Origin: Staphylotrichum longicolle
Taxonomy: Eukaryota > Ascomycota > Sordariomycetes > Sordariales > Chaetomiaceae
Length of the DNA: 64,000 nt
Assembly: GCA_019096155.1 (NCBI GenBank)
Contig: JAHCVI010000001.1
Location: 5,208,001-5,272,000 of the forward strand
Reading direction: 5' to 3'
Below are positions 19,846 to 30,706 of the stretch, in pieces. Position numbers and translations under genes: made by a program. The notes under the pieces are model-generated. The model saw nothing but the letters and a program-made list of their open reading frames with translations, was not told the origin of the DNA and did not search any database. The first letter of the stretch is position 1. The number at the start of each line of letters is the position of its first letter.

Positions 19846-22496
19846 ATGTCAGGTCGCGCGAGAGCACGTCCTCCTTCACGTTCTGCGCCGGAGCCCGCTG
19901 GAGGCCCGAGCCGCCGCTCGACGCGCCATCAGCAGCAGCAACAAGACGCGGCACAGCCGGGAGAAGAGCAGCAAGAGCTTGATTTGCTTGAGCAGCAGAT
20001 CCAGCAGCAGCAAGAACAGATCAACGGTCAACAACCTCAAGTTGAAGCTGCCATGGCCGCGCCCGCGTTTCACCAAAACATTGACCCGGCCATCGCGGGC
20101 CCTCAAGATGGCGGCATGCCCCCGCCGCCTACCCCCAGCGCTAAGGGTCTGCGTGGGCAAGCCGGACTGCATGTTGCCCGCCGGGGAACGCGCCGCAACG
20201 AGCGGGCTCCCAGCATGGCTAGTACAATCAACAGCGTTTCCGCCACCGACGCCTTCTCATCCCAGCCTGAACCCCAGAGTAAGTGCCATCAAGCAGCCGC
20301 CTGAGCCTTCATCTTGCCCAGATACTAACTGATGGCTGTAGATAGCGCGCCACAGAATGCCACTCCTGCGCGTGTGCTTGGCACGCCCGCCCGTGGTCCA
20401 TCAGTTGTCTCCTCTCTGGCCGAAGACACGCCTAGCCGGAACGCCGCCCGGAAGAGGCTCATGGCCTCCATGCTGCCGCGTCTGCTTACTGCTTCTGACG
20501 ACCTCTTCACTCAGCTCTGCAGCGACCAGGTCGACGACGAAATGTGGGAGACGGAGCGCAAAGGCTTTAAGAGTGCCTTTGACGCGTACCGAGCCCACTA
20601 CATTGGTCACCCCAGCGACCCTGTCTTGAATCCGGATTTTGTCGCCGACGCAATGGGGCTTGACAGAGCCAGCGCGCAGTGTGATAGAGTCTTCAGGACT
20701 GTTTCTGCCGCCAATCTCGTGTCTCTCCTTGACGAGATCACGCCAATGGACCATCAAGAACTCTTGATGTTGCTGCAGGACTGGAATTCTGGGTTTCCGG
20801 ATCTCTATCTTGGCGCAAGCTCCGACAACAATGACAGCGAGATGAGAGGGCAGGTCATCAACCAGGTGCTGACGATCCGGACGCAACTCGCCATCTTCAC
20901 ACTTCAAGCGTTCAAGAACAGCTCTGAGCCGTTCCACCCCTTCGAGCAGGTCGCCAAGGTCTGGTGCAATGGTGACGTGTCTGTCGGCGCGGTCGAGGCG
21001 TTCCTAGGGAACAATGAAGACGCTCTGCAACTCAAACCCATTGCGAGGGTTGAGCCTGAAGTGGATGACCTGGCTGAAAACCACAACAGGACCCGCCTCA
21101 GATCAATCTGTAGCATGTTGCCGAACCAGCTGGTCCAGGGTGACAACCTGGACCTGGGCCAACTGCTCGAAACATATCCCATCGAGGGGTTTGTCGACGA
21201 ATTGCGGAATTTTGTGAAGGCTTGCTTCGTAAGAATCAAAAGGCTGCTTCAGCAAGAGGCATCGGTTGGTGCGGACGTCTCCTCCCTGGCCCGCGCAGCC
21301 TCCGACGTCGCCTCGGGGGCCGATTCGCAGCTCTGGTCGCAGCTCGCGACCGACTCAATGCCACACTCACTAGGCCGGGCCGAGTCTGGGTAAGTCAGCT
21401 TGGTTTTACTCAGTCCGTGATTGCAGCTAGCTAACTAGACACCTGCAGTCCCGCTCCCATGCCGCACATGTTTACCCTACAGGGGCTGAAACAAACGGAG
21501 CAGCAGGCGTCCGGGGACTACGGCAATAGTAGCCAGCTTCTCTCTGCTTCCTACCCGCCAGAGATGCCGCGGCCCATCGCCTTCCCTCATGGCTTCAGCA
21601 GCAGTCCTGCCCCTGCCAGCCACGCGCAACAAGGCGGGCTTCCGTCCAGCGGTTCTATGTATGCGGAGTCGGCCGCGATGGTTGCCCAGGGTGTAGGCAG
21701 GAAACGGCGAGCCCCGGCCGAGCCGGCCCAAGGCGGCGAAGAGACACCCGGCTCCTCCGCCAAGAAGCCGCGTGGAAGACGGAAGAAGAACGAACCCGCG
21801 GCAACGGCGCCCGCGTCGACAGCTGCTCCATCCAGCGCGCCGCTTGCTGCGGCCGTTGCCCAGTCGCAGTATCCGCCTCTGCCTGGGACCCAGGATGAGC
21901 CGGATCTGGAAGCTGTCTTGCAACGAACCAAGGAGATCTCGGCTGCCGCTCGTAAGGTGAAGGAGCCGCAGGTCCGCTCGGCGTGGGTGAAGAAGGATGT
22001 CGCTCTGCTCATCAAGGCGGTGCACCGTTACCAGTGCAAGTGGAGCGCCATTGAGAAGGAGATCAAGGCGGGTTCGATCCCATTCGAACGCCCGCGTGAT
22101 CAGCAGGCCCTGCGTGACAAGGCGCGGCTGCTGAAACAAGATTTCCTCAAGTAAGTGGCCCTCTCGTCTTGTTCCATCCCCCCTTTTTTGGCCGCCAGAC
22201 GTTTGCTCACCACCAACTTTGACAGAGTCGATGCCCTGCTCCCTCGCGGCTTTGATCTTGTCGTGTTGGGCAAAAAGGAGAGGGAAGCCGTCAAGGCGGT
22301 GGGCAAGAACCCGGACCGCAGAGAAAGCGATGTGGACGAAAACAATCGGCCTGTCAACACGGAGCCCGTCCCGGAGGACTTGGCTGCGCCAGTGCCGCGC
22401 CCTGCTTCCCTGCCGCCGGCAGAGCCTCAGCAAGAGCATCAGCTACAGGCTCTGCCAGAGTCACAACCCGTCGCCCCCGAGCCGCCGGCCATGTAA
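19846..22496 (+). CDS. Myb/telobox-like protein, candidate telomeric repeat-binding factor (Taz1/TRF-like)
   Basis: Exons 19846-20278, 20342-21389, 21449-22150 and 22226-22496 give 817 residues. The N-terminus (to ~160) is Gln/Pro-rich and probably disordered. Residues ~165-440 form a helix-rich region (RKRLMASMLPRLLTASDDLF, FVDELRNFVKACFVRIKRLL). A basic stretch (KKPRGRRKKN) resembles an AT-hook or nuclear signal. Residues ~690-760 look like a Myb/SANT unit: SAWVKKDVALLIKAVHRYQC, then KWSAIEKEI, then RPRDQQALRDKARLLKQDFL. The last helix resembles the telobox pattern DLKDKxRN of TRF1, TRF2, Taz1 and Tbf1. A helical N-terminal dimer domain plus C-terminal Myb is the TRF/Taz1 layout, so telomere or telobox binding is a reasonable guess, not proven. 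The first exon ends in CAG A and joins AT AGC across an intron with an ACTAAC branch. Confidence 0.75.
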
Positions 22497-23087
22497 AGGG
22501 TCCTTGTGTTCGTCCTGTTGCTGAGAAGGATCATGGTTTCGTTTGGAAGCTTTGGGAGAACTTTTGCCCTTTTTTCTTCTTTCCTTAACCGACCCTGAGC
22601 TACCCTATTGATGACTCCGGTTGGTGACGAGAACAATACATTTTATTACTGTTTATGGAGGTGTATTTCTGTTTCTGGACGATCACTTACCAGGCAGACG
22701 TTGTCCTACAGCGAAGTGGACGGGTCTCCTCGCTCTAGCGGTACAGTCAACGGCCTTGAGATATCCTTGTAGCAATATGTCAAAGTACACGATGGCCATC
22801 CACTCGTCTCCTGAAATACTGGGAGGTTGAATGAGACCTAGGGGGTTCCCTTCATGTGACTTCGCAGGTGACCCACTCTTCCGTCTCAGCAGTGAACACA
22901 GCAGCTCAATCAAGCTGGTCTGTGCGTCGCCGTACCACTCAAGCCCGACCCCTGTTGTGGGGCGCCCCCCATTGCAGTGTGCAGCAGTGAATTGGCAACG
23001 TCGCGAGTTGGAATCCCACAGGCTCACACTGCTTGAGCCCGACTTTCCACAGCTCTCCCCAGCGCAACCCGCCTCGTTCTGCCCATC
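22497..23087. other. Intergenic region, no gene seen
   Basis: About 590 bp, 3' of the telobox-like gene and 5' of coatomer gamma; holds the 3' UTR and promoter. No gene signal. Confidence 0.5.
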
Positions 23088-26000
23088 ATGAGCTACGGGA
23101 AGAAGGACGAGGACGCCGACAGCGCCCTGGTCAAAATTGACCGGACCCAGGTCTTCCAGGAAGGTGAGCAGGACAAAGGCACCCCCGACCTCGTGTGAAG
23201 TCGTCGGACACGGAGGCAAGGCGGCAACAGCAGCTAATGGCAGCTAACGTTGGCGGTCTGCAGCGCGTCTCTTCAACAGCTCCCCGATCCAGCCGCGAAG
23301 ATGCCGCGTCCTCCTCACCAAGATCGCCCTCCTCCTCTACACGGGCGAGAAGTTCCCGACCACCGAAGCTACGACGCTCTTCTTTGGCATCTCGAAGCTC
23401 TTCCAGAGCAAGGATGCCAGCCTGCGCCAGATGGTTCACCTGGTCATCAAGGAGCTGGCCAGCTCCGCCGAGGACATCATCATGGTTACGGCTACCATCA
23501 TGAAGGACACGGGCGGCAGCACCGATTCCATCTACCGCCCCAACGCCATCCGAGCGCTCTGCCGCATTATTGATGTACGGCACACCGCTAGCTATCTTGC
23601 GGGTTTGGTATTTTTTTAGGGGGGGCCAATGCTAATATTGGTTCTATCAGGCCACTACCGTCCAGTCTATCGAGCGTGTAATGAAGACCGCCATTGTCGA
23701 CAAGAGCCCGTCGGTGTCGTCTTCGGCCCTCGTATCGGCGTACCATCTCCTCCCGATCGCGCGGGATGTTGTCAAGCGGTGGCAGAGCGAGACCCAGGAG
23801 GCTGCGGCCAGCACCAAGTCATCTGGCGGCTTCTCTTTGGGATTCTCGTCGTCCTCGGGCAATCTCCCAGTCAACAACTCGACCATGACGCAGTACCACG
23901 CAATTGGCCTGCTGTACCAGATGCGGATGCACGACAGGATGGCGTTGGTCAAGATGGTGCAGCAGTTTGGCGCCGCCGGTGCGATGAAGAACCCTGCTGC
24001 CATCGTCATGCTGGTGCGCCTTGCTGCCCAGCTGGCTGAGGAGGACTCCCAGCTCAGGAAGCCCATGATGCAGCTGCTGGATGGCTGGCTCAGGCATAAG
24101 AGCGAGATGGTCAACTTCGAGGCCGCGAAGGCTATCTGCGACATGAGGGACGTGACGGATGCCGAGGTCACCCAGGCCGTCCACGTTCTCCAGCTCTTCC
24201 TCAGCTCTCCCCGCGCCGTCACCAAGTTTGCCGCCCTTCGCATCCTTCACAACATCGCCTCGTTCAAGCCGCATGTCGTCAACGTGTGCAACCCGGACAT
24301 CGAGCTGCTCATCTCCAACAGCAACCGCTCGATTGCGACGTTTGCCATCACCACTCTGCTCAAGACTGGCAACGAAGCCAGCGTGGACCGCCTGATGAAG
24401 CAGATTTCTGGCTTCATGTCCGAAATCACAGACGAGTTCAAGATCACCATTGTTGAGGCCATCCGCACGCTCTGCCTCAAGTTCCCCAGCAAGCAGGCTG
24501 GCATGCTTCAGTTCCTCAGCGGTATCCTGCGCGACGAGGGCGGCTACGAGTTCAAGCGCGCTGTCGTTGAGAGCATGTTTGACCTTATCAAGTTCGTTGC
24601 CGAGTCCAAGGAAGAGGCGCTTGCCCATCTGTGCGAGTTCATTGAGGACTGCGAGTTTACTAAGCTGGCCGTCCGCATTCTGCACCTCTTGGGTGTCGAA
24701 GGACCCAAGACCTCTCAACCTACCAAGTATATCCGGTACATCTACAACCGGGTCGTCCTGGAGAACGCCATTGTGCGTGCCGCTGCCGTGACGGCGCTGG
24801 CCAAGTTTGGTGTCGGCCAGAAGGATCCCGAGGTCAAGCGGAGCGTCGACGTTCTGCTGACAAGGTGCTTGGACGATGTCGATGACGAAGTCAGGGACCG
24901 TGCCGCCCTCAACCTCAGGCTCATGCATGAGGAGGACGAGTTGGCGGAGAGGTTTGTCAAGAACGGTACGCCCTCGGTCGATCTCGTCTCTGCAGGTCAC
25001 AAGAAGCTAACAAACCGACACAGACAACATGTTCGCTCTCCCATACTTCGAGCATCAGCTCGTCATGTATGTCACCTCGGACGACAAGTCGGCCTTCGAT
25101 ACGCCATTCGACATCTCCAAGATTCCGGTTGTCACTCGCGAGCAGGCCGACGCCGAGGACAGGACGAAGAAGCTCACCGCGACTACGCCGTCGCTCAAAC
25201 CACCAAAGGTTGGCCCGACAAAGGCGGCCCCGTCAGCTGCCGAAGCGGCCGCTTCCGCCACGGCTGCGGCGCAGAAGTACGCGCAGGAGTTGATGCAGAT
25301 CCCCGAGATGAGGGAGTTTGGCAGCGTCCTCAAATCGTCCCCGCTGGTGGAGCTGACAGAAGCCGAAACCGAGTACGTGGTCAGCGTTGTCAAGCACATC
25401 TTCAAGGAGCACATTGTCCTGCAGTACGAGGTCAAGAACACGCTCCCGGCGACGGTATTAGAGAACGTGTCGGTGATGGCCACACCATCGGACGAGGAGG
25501 AGCTCGAGGAGGTGTTCATCGTGCAGGCCGAGAAGCTGGAGACAGACGTCCCTGGCAAGATCTACGTGGCGTTCCAAAAGGTCAACGGCGAAGGATCTCT
25601 GCCCATCAGCACCTTCTCCAACGTGCTCAAGTTTACTAGCAAGGAGATTGACCCGACGACCAACGAGCCCGAGGAGAGCGGCTACGAGGACGAGTACGAG
25701 GTGTCCGAGTTCGACCTGTCGGGCAGCGACTATGTCATCCCGACATTCGCCAGCAACTTTGCCCACGTCTGGGAGCAAGTTGGTGCCCAGGGAGAGGAGG
25801 CGGAAGAGACATTACAGCTGAGCGGCATGAAGAGCATACCCGGTAGGTTTTGTCGCGTAATGGGTCACCGTGAGCACTTCGCTGACTTACAAAACAGAGG
25901 CGACCGAACAACTAGCCAAGGCGCTCTCGCTCCAGCCGCTGGAAGGAACAGACGTGCCGGTCAACCAGACGACGCACACCCTCAAGCTCCTCGGCAAGAC

Positions 26001-26130
26001 GGTCAACGGAGGACGGGTGGTGGCCAGCGTGCGCATGGCCTACTCGTCCAAGTCGGGCGTCACGACCAAGATCACGGTGCGCAGCGAGGAAGAGGGCGTG
26101 GCGGCTCTGGTGGTGGCATCTGTGGCTTAA
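23088..26130 (+). CDS. Coatomer subunit gamma (Sec21-type)
   Basis: Core subunit of the COPI coat that returns vesicles from Golgi to ER. Exons 23088-23163, 23264-23574, 23651-24965, 25024-25842 and 25898-26130 give 917 residues, the usual length. The start MSYGKKDEDADSALVKIDRT leads into the adaptin-like helical solenoid (GEKFPTTEATTLFFGISKLF, YRPNAIRALCRI, LKFPSKQAGMLQFLSGILRD) up to about residue 570. An Ala-rich hinge follows, then the appendage domain (EYVVSVVKHIFKEHIVLQYE, TFASNFAHVWEQVG). The C-terminal platform ends VRSEEEGVAALVVASVA. All four introns have consensus sites and preserve frame. Probably constitutively expressed. Confidence 0.97.
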
Positions 26131-27073
26131 TGACGGTTGGATGCACGCACGGCGTTATTCGTTTTCCTGCTTACAAAATTGAAGAGCATTGTCAAGTCGC
26201 GCGCGGTGTCTGGGGGTTCTGTGGAGGGTTTACGCTTAGACCGATAGACGCCTGTTGGTCGGGATATGATGAGGAGAATGTGATGGCTGCTTGTTCAGTG
26301 AAGCGTGGCGTCCGTGGTGTTGAGATCATGCGGTTCCAGAATCAGGGGGACAATTCTGTTTTGCTGTTTCCCACCAAGCCCCTCTGTGAGCGCAGCGGGG
26401 GATGAGGGTGGTGTTGCCAAGCCTCCTGTGGCCTCCCACACTTGCTCGAGTCCATCCAATCCTATCGATAAGGAGAGACACAAGCGGTCAAGTAAAAGTG
26501 GAGATTATGACATCTCCATCCAAGCTGGGACACCAATCCAAGGCACGCGACTTGCCCCGACAAAGCCCCAGCAAACTCGACGCGATGGTCCTGAGCAGAT
26601 GAGCACCATGCCCAGCTGACAGTTCGTGGAGGGTGGGGGACGGGAAAATGATCGTGACGCACCGTTCCCTCATTTCGTTTGGCCCGGCTTTCCAAGTCGC
26701 GAAGGATAGGGATACATACAAAACCAAGGAACGCGGCGCGGCACGCATGCAGAGCGCGGGTGCCCCAAACTCGCCGTGTTGTGGAAAAAAAGTTTCAACT
26801 CCCGATCCGAAGTTCCGCACCTCGACGATCCACCTTGCTTCTTCTTCTTCCCACCTTCTTGCCCTGTGGCCTTCTGCTTCCGTCCCATAGCAACGTGCAT
26901 TTTCGATCCCTTCGTGAATACAATTCGGGACTATCGTTTACACCAGAGGAGGCAGATAGATGCCAACAAGACAGTCGTCTCCACCACCTGCAGCACGCGC
27001 GAATCTTCCTGCTCAACACCCCTTAGACCACAAAACACATCGCTCCAAATAGCGCACCTCGACCGCCGCGAAG
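26131..27073. other. Intergenic region, no gene seen
   Basis: About 940 bp between two plus-strand genes: 3' UTR of coatomer gamma and promoter of the phosphotransferase. CT-rich stretches near 26830-26880 may mark the transcription start of the downstream gene. Confidence 0.5.
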
Positions 27074-28445
27074 ATGGTCTACGTACGGCAGGAATACCTG
27101 CCCAATTTGCGGCAGTACAAGTACTCGGGCGTCGACCATTCACTCCTGTCGCGCTATGTGCTGAAGCCCTTCTACACCAATGTCGTCATCAAGTGCTTCC
27201 CCATGAGCATGGCGCCCAACCTCATCACGCTCACGGGCTTCATGTTTGTCATCGCCAACTTCCTGACGCTGCTCTGGTACAATCCGACTCTGGATCAGGA
27301 CTGCCCCCCGTGGGTCTACTATACCTGGTCGGTCGGGCTGTTCCTCTACCAGACTTTTGACGCCGTGGACGGATCACAAGCGTAGGTTTGCTTCTTTTCC
27401 CGCGCGACACTTTGCGCGCTGCGGGACACAGACAAGGAGAGTTTGCTAACCCCGAACTTTGGTTAGTCGGCGCACTCACCAGTCGGGCCCGCTCGGCGAG
27501 CTCTTCGATCATGGCGTCGACGCCCTCAACACCTGTCTCGAAGTCCTCCTCTTCGCCGGCGCGACCAACATGGGCCAGAGCTGGAAGACGGTCGCGACCC
27601 TCTTCGCCAGCCTCCTGACCTTCTATGTTCAGACCTGGGACGAGTACCACACCAAGACGCTCACTCTCGGCATCATCAACGGCCCCGTCGAGGGCATCCT
27701 CACCGTCGCCGCCGTCTACGCCCTGACCGGCTTCCTGGGCGGCGCCTCCTTCTGGAGCCAGGGCATGCTCCAGACCGTCGGCATCCCGCAGGCCCTCCCC
27801 GGCGGCTTCGTCGTCATTCCCTCGTTCGTCTACAACCTCTCCTTCACCGATTGGTATATGGTCCAGGGCACCGTCGTGCTCGTCTACAACACGGTCGAGT
27901 CGGCGCGCAACGTCATCCGCGCGCGTCGCGCCCGCGGCGACCGCTCCCGCTACGCCCTCGTCGGCCTGGGCCCCTTCTTCGCTGCCTGGTCGCTCATCGT
28001 CGCCTACCTCGCCCTGCAGCCCACCATCCTGCACAACCACCTCGTTCCCTTCGCCGTCTTCGCCGGCCTCGTCAACGCCTACTCGGTCGGCCAGATGATC
28101 ACGGCCCATCTCGTCAAGCTGCCCTTCCCCTACTGGAACGTCATGGTCGTGCCCCTCGCGTTCGGCGTCATCGACTCGGTCGGGCCCGTCCTGCTCAAGT
28201 ACAGCCCCGTGCCCTGGCTGGGCTGGCCGTCGGCGCTCGGCGACGGCGTCTACCAGGTCGCATTCATGTTCTGCATGCTCGGCATGGCGACGGGCGTGTA
28301 CGGCAGCTTTGTGGTCGACGTCATCGTCACCATCTGCGACTACCTGGACATCTGGTGCCTGACCATCAAGCATCCGTACGTCGAGGGCCAGAACGGCAGC
28401 GCGTCGATGCAGGTGAATGGGAGCGCCGAGAAGAAGAAGCAGTAG
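27074..28445 (+). CDS. Choline/ethanolamine phosphotransferase (CDP-alcohol phosphatidyltransferase, CPT1/EPT1-type)
   Basis: Last step of the Kennedy pathway: transfers phosphocholine or phosphoethanolamine from its CDP form to diacylglycerol in ER or Golgi membranes. Exons 27074-27381 and 27467-28445 give 428 residues. The catalytic motif D-G-x2-A-R-x8-G-x3-D-x3-D is complete across the exon junction (residues ~98-121: DGSQARR, then GPLGELFDHGVD). About ten hydrophobic segments follow, e.g. TVATLFASLLTFYVQTW and QMITAHLVKLPFPYWNVMVV. The start MVYVRQEYLPNLRQYKYSGV is typical of the family. The lipid-head preference cannot be read from the sequence. Confidence 0.95.
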
Positions 28446-29440
28446 TAAACCCCCAAAATTATTCTCTGGCTTTGAGGACACCAAATAACTCGCAACAACC
28501 TATCCCGGATCGTCTATCAGACGACGCCCGGATGAAATTCTTGTATCATGAAGGTCGATGAGAAGGACGATGGATGAGAAGCCGGCTGGGAAGCCGGACT
28601 GTAATGCACGCACGGAAGGGAGAGGGAGTGGAATAGAAAGGGGTTGGCTTGACGCCGGTACCGAGGGCAAGACTCGAATCATTTTTTGGACGGAACTTGG
28701 ACGGCGTACATACAACCCCGGATTTGGGGGCATGGCACGGATGGTAAATAGAAGGGGGGGAAAGGGGAAGGAGGTCTGCTTAGCAAGGCGTATTGTGTAC
28801 AAGGCGGCGGCGTTTTATTTCTGGTTCCCACTTACTCTCTTTTTGTTCCCTGTTTTCTCTCTGGGCTTTTCTTGGGATACCTACCAACCTGTCAGAATAA
28901 TGTAGCCATCGTTGTGTGCGACGAGCGTGTCTGTGATCATGAGATGAGGAAAGATTGCATCTGAGTATTGCTTGAGCTGGGTAACTTCATTCTTGTCCCT
29001 CACGCCAGAACGCTGCCTAGCAACAACAAACTGAGGGTCCTCTGTTCCTGAAACTCGGTGCTAAGACCTTCCGCTAACAGAGCAAAGACACGGGACCTCC
29101 TTCCCTCGCCCATCTCTGACTAGAGAAGACAATGTTGCCTGACGGGTGTTGCCTCAACGATCGAGTCTCGACAGGAAAGCCCAGCAAATCCTACATCCAC
29201 ACCCCAAAAGGCCTTGTATCCAAAAACGCCTGATACACCACCCGCAGGCTAACCCGCAGCAATCCTTCCAAAAAAGTAAAACTGTCCCAATAACGCCAGA
29301 GCCCTTGAACCCAAAAGTCAAATCTGGAAGGGTACGTCCATCGTCGTCATGATCGTGGTTTGTCATCGCATCGTCAGGCCGCTTGAAGAAACGGCAGACA
29401 CGTAAAACAGTGGGGGCATGGAAGTCACTCAGTTACCCAT
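28446..29440. other. Convergent intergenic region, no gene seen
   Basis: About 1 kb between the 3' ends of the phosphotransferase (plus) and bZIP (minus) genes; holds two 3' UTRs. No ORF with family resemblance. Confidence 0.5.
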
Positions 29441-30706
29441 TTATATCAGCTCGTCACTGTTCTCCGCGACGCTCTGCTGGATGGCCGCGAGAATGGCGCT
29501 CTCCTCAAACACGGGGCCCTGGCCGTCACACTTGGCCTGGGGACGCAGCTTGTCGCTGACCTGGGTGATGTCGACCAGCCCCCGCTTGAACAGGTCGTGC
29601 TTGACGATGAGCTCCCAGGCCGCCCCGGCCGCGAGGAGCCGTTCCCCCCTGTCACTCATGACGATCCGGTGGCTCGGCGTCTTGTTGGCGTGGCCCTGGA
29701 GCACGTTGGTGTAGAAGTTGTTGGGGTTGTAGGACAGCGGTCCCGTCTCCGTGGGCGCCGCGGCTGCGGGCGACCCGGCGTTGGCCGTCGCCATCGACGT
29801 CGCCCGGAGGATCTCGTTCTCGGTCTCCATCTTCTGCAGGTCGCGCTTCAGCCGCTCATTCTCCGTCGCCGTGTCCTGCTGAGCTTGCTCGAGCTGGTGC
29901 AGGCGGCTCTCGAGGTCCTTGACATGGCGTTCCTTGCGCTCGCGGAATGCCCTTTGACTGTTCAAGGGAGTTAGCGAACAAGTACGGTGTGGTGTTGGAC
30001 CAAGTGGGTGTGGCGCGGGACGGTCGAGGGCCGGTGCAGGAAGGGGTTGGGTTGGTTCCGCCACCTACGCTGCGCGGTTCTGGGCTTTGCGCCTCGACTG
30101 TGCCGGGGTCAAATCATCCTCCTCCGAATTCGAACCCTGCCTGCGGCTCTGGTCATCGGCCTCGATCTTGGAGATGGCGAGGTGGTCGGAAGTGGAGCCC
30201 GACTGGCGGACAACGCCGTTCGCCGGGGGTACTGCAGCATGCACCGGAAGCTGGCCGGGCGGCGTGGGCGGGCCCGGGAAGGCGGCCTGGCCAGGATTGA
30301 ACTGGACGTAGTTGTCAAAGGCTGGGAAATGATCGGGAGGGATGCCATTGGGGAACTGGTCGAAGATTTCCTGAGTAATGATTGTGTAAGCCCGTTGTCC
30401 CGCAGCCAAATGCGCGCTACTGCCCCTCGCCGCGAACGAAATGCGGAGTCGCTTCGGCGAACAGCCAAGCAGGGCACCAGAATCTCTCGGCCGAGTATAA
30501 TAAGAGCCCGAGGGAGACTTCTTCCTCTCTTTTGCATGTTTCAACTCGGGAGGCTCGGGGGGCGGCCAACCTACCGGGGGCGATGTGGTGTTGAAGTCCT
30601 CCGATGCTACCGAGTTAGAGTGCGACGGCGTCAAAGGAGGCACTTGTGCTCCCATAAACTGGTAGGGCGGAGCGCCGGCAAAGAAACTCGAGTGTGTGTA
30701 GTCCAT
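29441..30706 (-). CDS. AP-1/Pap1-like bZIP transcription factor
   Basis: Exons 30706-30575, 30370-30069 and 29957-29441 give 316 residues. The start MDYTHSSFFAGAPPYQFMGA leads to a short conserved N-terminus (NSVASEDFNTTSPP). The basic region, LTPAQSRRKAQNRAA-QRAFRERKERH, spans the second exon junction. It has the fungal AP-1 signature N-R-A-A-Q-x-A-F-R, followed by a leucine zipper (VKDLESRLHQLEQAQ, LKRDLQKMETENEILR). A conserved C-terminal domain follows (SHRIVMSDRGERLLAAGAAW, QVSDKLRPQAKCDGQGPVFE). I see no cysteine-rich domain of the Yap1 oxidative-stress kind. The first intron (30574-30371, 204 nt, GTAGGT to CTCAG) is a multiple of three and has no stop, so a longer form with 68 extra residues is possible. 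Target genes unknown. Confidence 0.88.
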
